Shown here: positions 36,687 to 49,138 of the stretch, one piece after another | Layout of the letters: the number at the start of each line of letters is the position of its first letter | How positions within the stretch are numbered: position 1 is the first letter of the stretch | Source: Kudoa neothunni | Lineage: Eukaryota; Cnidaria | Assembly (NCBI GenBank): GCA_964304625.1 | Contig: OZ199838.1 | Location: forward strand, 15,686,001-15,750,000 | DNA: 64,000 nt | Direction: 5' to 3' | Translations under genes and position numbers: made by a program | The notes under the pieces: model-generated | Seen by the model: the letters and a program-made list of their open reading frames with translations, nothing else | Database searches by the model: none | Told to the model about the DNA's origin: nothing

Positions 36687-39600
36687 ATTATCGATACGCT
36701 CACCTATTATAATTTATATTTCAGAGTTTTTTGATTTTTTTGTGTTCTATTATTCCCACGATAATAATTTCAAATAACACAAAACATTAATTACTTCTAC
36801 TTGATTTTGAAAATCAGCGATGATAGACTATTATTTTATAGTTCTGGAGATGATTTTAGAATATAAAATCAATATCACGTGATTATTTAATGGCCGTTTT
36901 TGGCTGTATTGATATTTAAACTAATACAAATGCTGTGAGTTTATGTAAGTCAAGCTTGAATATCCAAATTTGATTTTTGAAATGTAATGAAATTTTAAAA
37001 TTTAATTTTGTCTTTGAATGGGGAAATTTTAAACTTGAGCATATCTAATTAGTAAGTTAAAACTCTCTAAATTTTATTTCTCAATTTTTATTTTCGAATT
37101 TTAAAGTTAATCATTATTTTTCTACATTGTAGTTATTTATGTTAATCAAAATATGCATTTACAATCTAAAATATAAATAAAGTATGAAAAGAACAGAAAA
37201 ATTATGAATGTTCCAATTTTTAGAATAAAAATTATTGACCATATATGACCTTAACTATATGAGCAATCTAATTAACGATTAATATTTATTTATTAAACAA
37301 AACCATTAAATAAATTCAACGTATAATCTCCTGTTCTCCTGAAAAATTGCACGACAAAATTTAAAATTTTTAATTGTCTAATTCTCGATTAATCCACGAG
37401 TGATATGAGAAGAAATAAATATAATAAACATAAGCTTCGTTGAAAAAGAGTAAAGTTAAATGTTACTCCTTCCTGATAATTTTATGATTAATTTGAATCT
37501 ATCGCTCAAAATCTGTGAGCGCTAAATTATGTCTTCGATATTAACACAATATTTGATTTTCGTATATACTAATCTTTTTATACAAAAATAGTCCGGTTCA
37601 TACAAATTAATTTGTAATAAAAAATATGAATTAATCTAAATGTGATTTTGATTTGAAAAATCCAGAAATGTTTCATCCTCAATTTGTTTTTTTCGAGGGG
37701 TCACTCCTGTTTATAGATAAATATACTGTTTGATTGTCTTGGAATAATTTGTTTGCATAAGTACTTTCAGATGATTTAAATTTTTCCCGATTAAATTTAT
37801 CTACAAGATTTGAAAAATGAGTCATCTTAAAAACTGTTATAAGCCACAAATTTTAAGAGAACTGTAATATCTCTTGTAAATATGGCGTCATTACCTTCAT
37901 CGGCCTAAAAATTAATTTAATCGGCATAAATAGATATGTAGAATTTTTATAATATTCTATTGTTAGAGTTAATTGCAGCGACCACGCTAGATACAAGCAC
38001 CATTAAAAAGCAATCAAAAATAACACGACATATTCTTCCAACACCGCTAAGTCGCTCCGTCTATTATTAATCTACCTCGATTAGGACCTAACATCTGGAC
38101 CTTAATTAACAAATCTTATTTATATTTAGGTTAAAATTTCAATCTAATTGGCTATCACTCTCTATTGAAAAAACATCAATCCCAAACTGTTTCTTTTAAA
38201 TTTGTTATTCTAAGTAGTGTATCATGAAATTACTTACTTCTGATAGCACTACTGATTTTATGAGTTATTACAAGTATATTAACGAAATTTTATAACCGTA
38301 CCATCTTTTAAATGCATAATGAAGGCTGTGTTAAAAAAATTCCCCTCATTGCACATGTGTACTATTACAAACACACACACAGGCCCTCGTCTTACATGTA
38401 GAGGGCAACCTCGGATTTCGACCATAATCCGTTCTAAAAGTGTGTACGAACTCCGAATAATGTTTTCCCATATAAAATAATGGAAATCAGTTAAACCCAT
38501 TACTGCGCATCAAAAAAATGACCATTTCTATTCTTATATATGAAAAAACATTCGTACCATGCATTTATAAGATATAACAAATAAACATATATAATGGTAA
38601 CAACGAAATATAGGATAAATATTTTTGGTTGACATGCGATAGATTATGATGGGTTATCTTTCGATGACGTTCTCACAATTCGGTTGGACGAACCTTCCAG
38701 AATTTCTTTTCTTCTCTGTTTTTGCTATATCAGGATTTTTTCTGAATTTCCTTCCTATACGTGATTGAACTCAAAAGTGTTTTTAACTCAATATTTTTGG
38801 TCGAACTCCGAGGTTACACTCAATAGGGTTTCCTTCCTGAACTCGGCACTTTCCTGATTCTAACCATAATTTACATTTAAACATTTAACTCCACATTAAT
38901 AAATATTTTTTGATTTTTACGTTAGAAAAAAGATTAAAATAGAAAAAAATATGTTCTACTTTATGATTAAATCCATTTCGAGTGCCAAGAAAAGTTTTTT
39001 TATAGTCATTAATGAGCATCATCTAATTATTTGTATTTAAATTTAATTCTTAGAGACATTATAACCTAAAATGAGTCGCTTTTATATTAATATAAAATCT
39101 AGAAACCAAACCAAAGATTTCTTTAATAAAATACGGAGAAAAATGTGCGATGAACGCATAAAATAGTATAAAAACCTGAATATGTTTGTTTAATATCATC
39201 GAAAATGGGATTTGAAACAGAATTCTCACATTCTATTAATTACATGCGGCGGATACTGAGCAAACTCATAGGCTACTAAGGTCGAGTGTTAGCAAAGAAA
39301 TTATTCTAGAAGATAATCTAATTAAAGTATTAAATTTTAAGTTTTTTGTTTCTATATTTTAATAAGGCCGGAAATTTGTTAACAATTTTGTTAATGCCAG
39401 CATTTAATTTTAAGTTAGACGCTATCTGAAAAGTAATATTTAATTTATAAGATAATTGAATGAAGAAGAATAATTCGTAAATCTAAAACATAATTTGTTA
39501 AGAACACAGCTTCGGTTATATAAAATAGTTTCATCATAAAATATTACAATAAACCAAATACAGTAGTGTATAGATGTAACACAGAAATTGAGAAGATGAA

Positions 39601-39919
39601 AACCACTGCGTTGTATCCATTTTTGCGCTGGACACATTCTAACAGAGAATGCATTCGTCCAAAAAGAACAGTTTTCCATCGATAATATAATCAATAATAA
39701 ATGAATTTGAAGCAAAAATTAACTTGTATACTTTTTCTTATTAAAATACAATTCTATATTTGTTGTTCTTAAAAAACTGTTCAAATATTGAGTCAGCCAT
39801 TTCAAGTTCGGTTTATATTGTGAGACATTGACAAAATTTTATTTAGAAAGAGTTTTCTAACTTTTTCCAATTAATATAGTTCCTTTTGGTGTGATATAAT
39901 TATATCAATTTAATCAGAG
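36687..39919. other. Gene-free stretch downstream of SMC3
   Basis: No convincing exon on either strand. Minus-strand frames at 38279-38500 and 39440-39715 lack splice context and family resemblance, so I leave them out. Confidence 0.45.
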
Positions 39920-39923
39920 TCGT

Positions 39924-40330
39924 CATCAATCCTGTCAGAATCAGAAAAATCTGTTGTTGTCAAAATGTCGGAAGTGTTGACTGTGTTGCTTTCAAACGTT
40001 TCTTCAATAAGATTTGTTAATTCTAGTGGTTTTTCCCCTTCTGTCAACTCAATTATGCCATGTTTAAATTGATCGTCATCGGAATCATTATCTAGTGGAT
40101 TTTCAGAGAGGAAAAATGATTTCCTAAAGCAGTTAACGATGGTTTCCGTTCTAATTTATTCCCATATTTTTATCGTCCAATGAATAACATCCAAAGCATT
40201 AATTACAATGTAACAAATATCTTGAAATTCGATCTGATGTATGAATGACGTTATTAGGTTTCTTTTGTGTATCATTTTAAAACTAATAATTCCTTGATCT
40301 AGTGGCTGTAGCACATTGATTGTGTTCGAA
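39924..40330 (-). pseudogene. pogo/Tigger-type transposase relic (C-terminal part)
   Basis: On the minus strand, from about 40330 down, the translation reads FPSNTINVLQPLDQGIISFK, the hallmark block of pogo/Tigger/jerky DDE transposases (compare PPNTTSLIQPLDQGVI). It continues VINALDVIHWTIKIWE, then after a stop RTETIVNCFRKSFFLSEN (compare PETIRNCFRKAGF), and ends in an acidic tail with DSDRIDDDSD and a stop near 39925. At least one in-frame stop (near 40160) and further stops upstream of 40330 show it is dead. The catalytic first half is not recognisable. Confidence 0.7.
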
Positions 40331-40557
40331 GGAAAGTAGCAATGTTACATTAGATCAATATTTTGTTGTGGGCTAAGAAATTGCAGAGAAATAATAAAAA
40401 TCTTTCTCATAGAAATAGCGAGTTGTCTATTCTATTTTTAAAAAAAAGACAAAAATGGAACTGGTCATTTAGACCTTTTTATTATCGTGCTATTTTATTG
40501 GCTAATTTTTCCATCGCTTGGAAGTTAGAATCTTTATTATTTGATATGAACTCGTAA

Positions 40558-41418
40558 AACCTTATAATTTCAAGTTTTTTGTAGTGTAAAATGGTTTTGT
40601 TTCGCTAAAATTAACGCTCCATCCGTTATTTGTTGCAAAGTTCAGATTAAGCGCAGCGCTCGAGCCATTTCTGCGTTAAATCCATACAGTAAGTTTTCAA
40701 CCCTAATATTTTGTTGAAAACTAACTATTTATTGAAAAATTATCTATTTTGTATTGAACTATCAACTTAAATCTGAGTTAAAGCAAAATTAATAGTAAAC
40801 AAGTAAATTTTTAAAAATTGCGTTGGAGCCATATTGCGTACGACCCGTACACTACTGTATATAACAAAATTTACAGCCATTCTTGATTAAAAATTAATAA
40901 TATAGTAGCTTGAAAAGGATTTTAACGTTCAAGTAGGAATTTTGGTCAGACCCGAAAAATGTCGAATTCAATTGCAAACGCACTGAGCTCAATCGCAAAG
41001 ATTCCGAGTTCAATTGAGAAACCATATAAAGAGTAGATAGTTACTTAAAATCTATCGAGACTTGCTTTCATTTTATGAAAACCTAAAATAATATGAATTG
41101 TTTGTTATTTCGCACCATTTTTTCGTATTAAATGGTGAGGTGTAAAATTTTTTTTAAAGATTATTGAAGAAAAATAGCAACGGATATTGATGAACAAATA
41201 TATACATTTGCAGAATAATCAATTTTTTTTTTGAACCACGATTCTCTATATCAAGAAAAATATGACGGTTTAGAAAATATATCCAGATTTACTTGTTTTT
41301 CAATCATATTATTTTAATTTATGGGAGTCTTAACCTACTTATCATTTTACCGTGGTTGTGAAATGAATCGATGATGTCAATAGCTCAAATCCTGTATTAA
41401 TTGGGGCCTGTTATTAAG
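40558..41418. other. No feature seen
   Basis: AT-rich DNA without recognisable coding sequence. It presumably contains the promoter of the glycosyltransferase gene that starts at 41419. Confidence 0.4.
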
Positions 41419-42477
41419 ATGAAGATTTTTAGGAGAAAAAATTTGTTATTTGTATTTCTCATACCGATGATATTTATTTTCTGGTGTATACATTTCCTGT
41501 TAAGAAAAGATAATTCTCAGAAGCCTACTGAGCCCCAAAGCAATGATAAACAGGACAGTTATTGGGATAAACATCGTATATACGCAAAATGCATGGAAAT
41601 TATTTCTAAACCAAGCTCCACAAATCCAGATCGAATAATAATAAAAGATCCTGAGGTGATAATATTGGTTGATTCGGAAGTTGAAAATTACGAGTCAAGG
41701 TGTGCGATTCGTGCAACATGGTCCCATTACTCAACAAAACGCCTATCATATATAATGCCGTATGTGGTGTATTTTCAGCTTGGTTACAAGAACAACGAAA
41801 AATCTAATTTAGCTCAACATGAAAACAATTTATATCATGACCTCTTGATTTTCAATGACATCAAGGAAATATATTCCAATGTTGGAGCTAAACTTACGGC
41901 GTCGTTGGATCATATCAATACAATGAATCTTCCCAATTTAAAGTACATTGTCAAAACAGATGATGATGTTTATGTTTCCATTCAAAAATATCTGATACAT
42001 TTGAAGAGTGTGATGAATATCACCGTAGATTATGAGGGATTACTGTAATTTCTAATTGGCTTTTTCGCTAATAACATTCTTTAATTAAGATTTGTTAATT
42101 CTCCATTTATACTGGATAAACGTAATAAAAACTACCAGCCACCAGTACCCTTTCTTAAAAATATTTTTCCACCATTTTGCTCCGGCCGTGGATACTTTAT
42201 TAAGGCCACAAAATTGAATTGTCTCGTTTCGGCATCCAAAACACACGAAAATCTAATAAATGGCGATACAAACGTTGGTTATTTGTTACAGTTTTGCAAT
42301 GCAACCATGAAAAACAATAAAAACTATAGCTTTGATCCAATTTTCAATGAAGGTCTGGCCAGGGGTGTGGATCATATTCGAAAGAAAACTCCATTCTACT
42401 TCATGCATGGAATCCGAAAATATGATCAACTGGTATTTGACGATGTATTTCTAATGCAACACGGTATTACTATTTAA
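41419..42477 (+). CDS. GT31-family (beta-1,3-galactosyltransferase-like) glycosyltransferase
   Basis: Exons 41419-42044 and 42090-42477 join in phase through a 45-nt intron to 337 residues. It is a type II membrane protein: a short basic N-terminus (MKIFRRK) followed by one hydrophobic anchor at about residues 9-28. Family GT31 motifs are all present in order: RCAIRATW (compare R.aIR.TW), KTDDDVYV (DxD-type metal and nucleotide-sugar binding, residues 181-183), FCSGRGYFI (compare C.G.gYv.s) and FDDVFLMQHGI (compare EDV..G). Such enzymes work in the Golgi, adding galactose or N-acetylglucosamine in beta-1,3 linkage; donor and acceptor cannot be told from sequence. The start is the second ATG-type option in frame, chosen because it directly precedes the basic anchor flank. 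Confidence 0.85.
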
Positions 42478-44456
42478 TTGCAATGGTTGACCGACTTATT
42501 GCACTTTTGGTGAATTTTATTATAGCCGTCAATATTAAACCTTATATTTAATATTATTTTATAAATAGATAACTGTCAAAAAGTTTTAAATTCATGTTAT
42601 CCATAAAGTGAAGTTATTAAATCGCCATAATTTTTTATTAACCCAAGGATGATTAAAACGGTTAACCATTACACATATTATAACTGTTGATATACAATGT
42701 TTTAATTTAGAGTCCTGAAGAATTATATCCGTATATACTAACAATGATAATATTTATATCCTCGCGCAATGTTGTTTATAATTATCTATTTTCTGCATTA
42801 AATAAAAAAAGTATTAAGATATACACGCTATTCAATAAACTTCAAGCATCAAATTATTTAGATATTAATCGAAATGTTTGAGTTAGGATCACTGGAATTT
42901 AATCGCATATTTTACGCCGTGTGCCAACCACTACTGATTGTGGATATTCTTGTCCCCAGGAAACCATAATTAATGATCATTTTTTTAATATCACATTTAA
43001 TAATTATTTCAAGTAATTTTTTATTTTCATAGGTATTGCTATTTAGAACATTAAAAGTATCCTAAACTGATTATTTTAAATTTCTTCTAATAGAATTTTT
43101 CTATATACAGTTGTAAATGGGTATTACACACTTTATGATATTAATTTTTACCTTGATAAAAATATATAATTTTTTTTTTTATTATTAACCTAGAAATATT
43201 TAATCCAATAAATTTATTATTAAAAATATGGTCCATGATTTTAAAATATGCGGTTACAAACTTAATGCGAATTAAAAAATTCTCCACTTAAATCTGACAA
43301 CATGGTTAGTGCCTGTAAAGTTTATAATAAGTGTTATGCGAGATAAAGAGAGTGTTAGCGTGACATACAAAGTACCTAAAAAGCTCAACATGATATTCTA
43401 TGCATCAATAGCACGGATTAACTGTGAAAATCATGGGGAAACTGCGGACTTTAGAGCTCCAACTAAATATGAAGAACTTACTTCAATATACTCCCCCAAA
43501 TAATATAATTAATCCATAGTACTTTAAAGTTTAATTTAAATAAGTTCATGTTTATAATACGTTAAAGATGAACAAAGAATAAATATTATATTATTCTGTA
43601 CAAACATTTCAATTATCTTTAAATAGCATCGTTTTTTATTAGCCAATTGTAATACCTTAGTTTTCCCTTAAAAAAACATTCGGCTACTGTTTTTTAAAAC
43701 AAGAAAATTTTGAAATAAATCAAGAATAACGCAGAATTATAATGGAACTATATATACAAAATAAAGTATCGAGTTTCTATACATTTTTGTATTTTATTTA
43801 AATGTTAATTGTCGTTAGATATCATAATAGGCATATCCATCAGTTCATCACAAACTCTACTCCTTTTCTTTCTCAAAAAATTTCCAGCCATTAAAAATGA
43901 TACTTGACATAAAATAAATTAAATTCTGTGCTTTTAATCACATTTATTAATAGCATAAGATCATCGTTTAGAACTCTTTAAAGCTCAAAAATATTTTGAA
44001 CATTTGAATTTGAATTTTTTGGAATCCTCCTTTTTGTTAAATTTGGAAAGCTTTAAAACTCTGATCGTAAATCTTGATTTTGACTAGAAACCGAATATGT
44101 AAAATATTCTCAACATCAGCATTGTTGTCTAATTCAAAAAATCTCTCATGTTGCAGTTATATAAAACTATGAAATTCTTCCTTATACAACAATACGACAG
44201 TTAAATTTCATAACCGCATATATAATTATTATTCAAATAACAAACAATATTCACAAAAACAACGTTTCAGCATTTGGTAGTTCTGCATAGATACAAAAAA
44301 TCATCGGTTGTGACATATGTGAGTCCTTGTTTTTACATAGCTTATTTAAAACGAAATCGAAAATTGTGTCCGAATCTTTATAATTTACGGTTTCTCTGGA
44401 TAATGATTTTATTACAAGAATTATCGGTTCCAATAAAACTTTTACATCCTCTAAAG

Positions 44457-44926
44457 CAGGGTTTCTCGATAGCTTTTTTAAATATACCTCCCCTGGGAGT
44501 GCAAAAATCCAAACTTACCCCCCCCCCCCCCCTTTGGTTGAGTGCTTTAAAATCGGCTACTCACTTGGAGTTTTTGGAGTCAAATAAACTCCAGGCTTTT
44601 ATTCCATCGTTAACCCTCTACGAATTTTGGGGTGAAATTCACTCGAAACAAGTTTTAATCCTATCATACATTCTTTCATTGTTTTTTAATGCGTGTGAAA
44701 TTATTGTTATACCTATGAATTTATTTTAAGTGTCATTTTTGAGTGTTCGGGTTTTAAAAAAATAAAAATTTTTCCCCCAATTTCTTTATTAAAATCATTA
44801 AGATCCGTTTCTCTCCACAATGTATTGTTTAGCTAAACCAATACAAAACCTTAAAGTAGGTACAAATTTTGTTTCCAAATTAAGGGGTGAATTTTAGAAT
44901 ACGGTTGGGAACCCCTATTTTAAAGG
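44457..44926. mobile_element. hAT-like non-autonomous element, about 470 bp
   Basis: The left end is CAGGGTTTCTCGATAG and the right end, complemented, is TAGGGGTTCCCAACC. Flanks CTCTAAAG (left) and TTTTAAAG (right) agree at six of eight positions, consistent with the 8-bp target duplication of hAT elements. Inside the right end, the complement shares TTAATTTGGAAACAAAATT and CTACTTTAAGGTTTTGTAT with 33461-33560. A 14-C run lies at 44519-44532. No transposase frame is present. Confidence 0.65.
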
Positions 44927-45507
44927 GTTAAATGCAATAAATAATTCTGTAACATTAAATAAAAATTTATCAACAACTTACTGTCGCATTTTTGCCAAGA
45001 TTTTCACTGGACGTATACGAAACAATTCTAATTCGTGTGACTTTATTGGTCCAATCTGTTTTTGTCAATTAGGACTTGATTGTAACGAATTAATGAGATA
45101 ACTTATTATTTCATGTGTAAAAATGGTTTAAAATTTGTTTCCTACAATAGATAATCATTTTTACGTAATTCCCACGAGGTAGGGTTCAAGTAAAAACAGT
45201 CATTTAACCACTTTGTTCCAGTTTTGAGCGCAAATGATCAATATAAATTTTTTTATATTGTCCTTTGGATATAATTTTGACCATACACATTCTTCTCGCA
45301 AACAAATTCAACCAAACTTCATCTCTCTAAATATTTTAGTATTATTTAAAGCAAAAAATCCCATGAGGTAAAATTGACCCCGAAAGAACCAAGAGTATAA
45401 TTTTTTCGTGTATCATTGTTTATTTTACTTTCTCAAGTTTTTATTCAAAAATTCTAAAATATTATATGTTTTAGGAGAATACATCAGATATTACAATCGT
45501 CAAATTC

Positions 45508-45510
<3 letters not shown>

Positions 45511-45546
<36 letters not shown>
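45511..45546. repeat. TA dinucleotide microsatellite
   Basis: About 18 TA units in a row in intergenic DNA, immediately before the hAT-like fragment. Confidence 0.9.
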
Positions 45547-45549
<3 letters not shown>

Positions 45550-45599
45550 AACTTGAATAAAATAAGCTCTATGGACAATTTGATCCCAGAAAAGTTCGG

Positions 45600-45882
45600 G
45601 AGGTTAAGTTGTATACTTATTTAGGTATTATTAGGTTACATCTCTAAAAAATAAAAGAGGAATAAAAATAAATAATTGATACTAGTTTTATAAATAATTG
45701 TTCAATACTTATTCTCAAAAACATTTAAAAAATTCCTGCCAACATCCTAACCTAATGGAGTGTAAGAACCCCGAATAATATAACCCCTTAGAAAGTCTTA
45801 AGTTTGTAACAACCCGCATTGCTCAAAATTTAACCCTAACCAATTTAAGTATCATCTAATATTTGCCCCCGGTTGAGAACAA
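45600..45882. repeat. hAT-like element fragment
   Basis: This segment aligns with the inner part of the fold-back element: CCTGCCAACATCC, GAATAATATAACCCCTTAG and ATTAGGTTACAT match 33870-34010 or the complement of 34190-34330. It ends GGTTGAGAAC, the complement of the family's GTTCTCAACC terminus. The other end is missing or too diverged to place. Confidence 0.55.
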
Positions 45883-46780
45883 TTAAAATAATGTGATCCT
45901 GATGTCTAGAATTATAGAGCCGACCCTATTTTAGTGTATTTCAATGTTTTCCTCCATATTTTCAAAATATATGATGTTTTAATTTAAACAGTTTATAATT
46001 TTTATTCAAGCTTCATATCACATTCAAATTTGAAAGTGGTTAATATATATTTTTTCATCATAAAATTAAGTTGTATTCAATTATACCAAACTTAATTTAT
46101 CGATTGACCTTAAAAATTAATATCTTTAGTTCTTCATTTCATCAAAAACAGCGTTTGGTGAAACTCGTTGTAATCTAGTTTGCATTAGGCCAGACATTCG
46201 TGTATACATTTCTTATAAACACAAAAGAAATAATCTAGATATAAAATTAATCAATATTAAATTGGCATAAATCATATCAGAAGGATGACGATTATACATG
46301 AGACAAAATTGGGATTAAAACCATTCTGTTTCTATTCAAAATAAGATCATTTGAATGTTATTATTCATTTGTATATACTCAATAATGTCATTTGGTATTG
46401 GTTATGATATCGATAATCACTTAAAGATAAAAGAGATCGAGGTATAGATTTCAAAGTGCCCCACGCCGCTCAATATCTCACCATTATCCATGCCACGTAA
46501 ATGCTCAGGATTTCCCGCGTTCAGTAAACGTTCGAAAATTTCTACGTCTCGCCCCTACGTTGTGAAACACTTCTTTAAACGTATGAAAATAAGACAAACG
46601 ACTGCATGTGGCTTATTGCAATGCCTGGAGCATTTACCGAGGTAAACAAAAAAACCGCATCAGAGGACTAAAGCTGCAAGCAAAGCGAATGTATGAAATA
46701 ATAGAAACTAATGCTTAACATTTTTATGTACACCGAAAAAAATAATCCAAACAAAAGCGTCATTACATTACTACTAAAAT

Positions 46781-46862
46781 ACTATACTGAATTATACTAT
46801 ACTGAATTATACTATACTGAATTATACTATACTGAATTATACTATACTGAATTATACTATAC
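46781..46862. repeat. 15-bp minisatellite overlapping the GRWD1 stop codon
   Basis: The unit ACTATACTGAATTAT is repeated about five and a half times with no visible mismatch. The array begins at the final codons of GRWD1 (its TAG is the complement of 46857-46859) and continues into the 3' flank of that gene. Confidence 0.9.
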
Positions 46863-48911
46863 ACTAATGGTTTTAAAAATATTAAACCCCCTGAAAGCTG
46901 TACTCATGATCAAGCCATGATGAGCAGGGTGCCAATGGCATTCTTTAATCTCACTTTGTCCCTTTAAAATCAGAAATAACAAAATCAACTCGAAAATTGA
47001 TGGTCGTGTTACCAAGTGAATAAAAATAATTTGAGGAAGCACATTTTCGGGAATATCTCCTCGATCAAGATTATCTGTATCTACCGCCAAATCCCAGAGT
47101 ACCACTTGATCATCTTCACCAGCAGACACAAAGGTGGATGAATCGGTGGGATGCCATTCAACAGAAGTAATAGCTTTGGTGTGATGAGAGAATTCACACA
47201 CAGCTTGACTTAATTGACTGCTAACAAAATTTTGTGAATTTCAAGTCACACCCCGCATTATTACGGAATACCTTGTAGATTGGTTGGTTTGGAGTTGTCT
47301 AAGATCCCAAATCTTGACAATACCATTTTCATCACCCGAAACTATTAATGGTTCATGTCTTCATAAAAAATAGTGATTAATTAATATTTTCCTACAGAAC
47401 GGAACTACTTGTTCCAAGCGAAAACATTGATATCCGTCCCCGGATGAGCGTTGACTGAGAGTACCGGTTTGGTTTCGGTTGAGCGTGTGTCCCACACTTT
47501 AATGTATCCATCGCAACCGCTGCTAGCAAGAATCTTGTGGAAAATTTGATACAATGTTAATAATCATTTCATTATCTTACATCTTTTTCGTTAGGGCTCC
47601 ATTGAACACATTCCACCGAAGAACTGTGACCAAATTGTTGTTTTGATGATAAGCAATCCACTTGCCAAGTTGATTCACTGGCATTCCATACAGCTATCGT
47701 ACTGTCACACGAGCCACTTGCCAGTCTATAAAGAAATACGTTGAATTGAATAGTTTGATAAGAATAAGTGTGGGTCACCTAGCAGTAGCTAACGAGTTCC
47801 AATCAAGAGCATAACCTTCTTCCTTAATTGATTGATTAATTGATTGATTAATTGATTGATTGATTAATTAATTAATATTTAATTAAACATCAAAATTAAT
47901 TGTGTTTGAATGTGGAAAATGTAATATTAACTTGATGTCCCGTGAAAGTAAACAGTGGCTTTTTGGTGTTGTTGTTTTTTCGGGTTTTGTTGGTGTTATG
48001 GAGATCATTTAATTCATCGGTAATATCGAACACAGTGACCACCCCCGTATCAGACCAGCACGCAGTGTAGTCTCTGTTGAAAAATGATGACATCTACAAC
48101 CCCCATCTGTCGAATCTCATAACAAATTAACGCAACTACCGCAATCTTATTGACAGATCCTTGATGGGGAAAAGTTATGACTTTTAAATCGGGTTCAATT
48201 GCGTCAACTTCATCGTCACTTTCTTCATCGGATGATTGCGACGAGCTTTCATCGATATTTTTGTATTTAATGTTGGAAATGGATCCGGTTATAATTTGAT
48301 TGCTTTTGGAATTGCTGATTTGAGAGCCAGCTACAAAATTAGTAGTCAACGAATCCTAAAAATAATAACATTTTTAAGTCTATAGTAGATCATAATAATA
48401 TATCAAACTTGATTATTATTAGTGCTTCCAATGAGAGTTTTTGTCGGAACAAACGAAAAACTAAGACATGGAAATCCCAGGTCGAACTAGTTCCAACGAA
48501 CAAAATCATTTCAAAATTACAACTAGAAAAATCCACCTCATGATATAATCGATAAGCTGAGGGATCATAAACCAAATCATCGTTAGTTTCGTTATCATTA
48601 CTATCGAAACCAATGTTTTTATAGTCCTGATTTGGTAGATACAATTTCTATTAAAATTTATTAGATTGAAGAACAACCATCCACGAACAGCCTACTTTGA
48701 TAGCAGGTTCAGATTCATTGTCTTCTAGGAGAAATTTAATTTGTTTTAAAATCCCCCTTAAAATTACCATTCGACGAATTTTGTGGAACAGTTGAACCAA
48801 CAGTGTTCCCACCTTTCCAATCATACTCAAACAACCAACCAATTGATCTATTTTACTTTTATGATTTTTTGTTGCACTAATCAATTTCTGTTTCCTTGTT
48901 AATTTTCCCAT
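46857..48911 (-). CDS. GRWD1: GRWD1, glutamate-rich WD-repeat ribosome assembly protein
   Basis: Minus-strand exons 48911-48696, 48647-48537, 48486-48409, 48355-48140, 48093-47932, 47822-47779, 47725-47581, 47533-47409, 47358-47272, 47208-47013 and 46961-46857 join in phase to 494 residues (human 446). Matches in order: LYLPNQ, PSAYRLYHE, FPCLSFSFVPT, an acidic SSDEESDDEVD stretch, ACWSDTGVV, EEGYALDW, LASGSCDSTIAVW, GHSSSVECVQWSP, LASSGCDGYIKVWDTR, VSGDENGIVKIWDLR, ITSVEWHPTDSSTF, and the highly conserved end IKECHWHPAHHG then GFNIFKTISV. The WD repeats form a propeller. The yeast homologue Rrb1 is a chaperone for ribosomal protein uL3, and human GRWD1 also binds histones and replication-licensing factors. 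Exon 1 is the least certain: an alternative inner intron would give a more acidic N-terminus. Confidence 0.92.
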
Positions 48912-49138
48912 AACTGATTATTTTACTGCGTTGTGCGCGCGCAGCTTTCGTGTTATCGATAAATTGTGTACTTTGCATTATGCTTACAGCACACCAAAAT
49001 AAATGAATATTAATTCTAGTCTAGAAGGTTGACCTATGGATTATTTATAACATCAAATTTAAGAGTTATAAATCTTTTGACGAAATATACCGAAGTTCTC
49101 ACACTCGGAAACAGAACGTGGTAGTTATAAGTTCAGCG
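48912..49138. promoter_or_regulatory. Divergent GRWD1/RPL7A promoter region
   Basis: Only 227 bp separate the two start codons, so transcription of both genes must start here. The interval contains GCGCGC (48935-48944, about 23 bp from the GRWD1 ATG) and the palindrome TATCGATA (48954-48961), which equals the core of the Drosophila DNA-replication-related element. A role for either motif here is inference. Both genes serve the large ribosomal subunit, so shared control would make sense. Confidence 0.55.

Larger units (their letters stand above)
42478..46780. other. Gene-poor stretch with transposon remnants
   Basis: Apart from two hAT-like elements and simple repeats listed separately, I see no coding sequence. 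Open frames at 43309-43503 and 44274-44729 are without family resemblance, and the second lies across a hAT-like element. Confidence 0.45.

Noticed and set aside
38279-39715. Minus-strand frames at 38.3-38.5 and 39.4-39.7 kb
   Set aside because: No splice-site support, no recognisable motifs and no continuation in neighbouring sequence.
44274-44729. 151-codon frame at 44.3-44.7 kb
   Set aside because: It crosses the terminus of the hAT-like element and its C run; the product resembles nothing and depends on non-coding repeat sequence.
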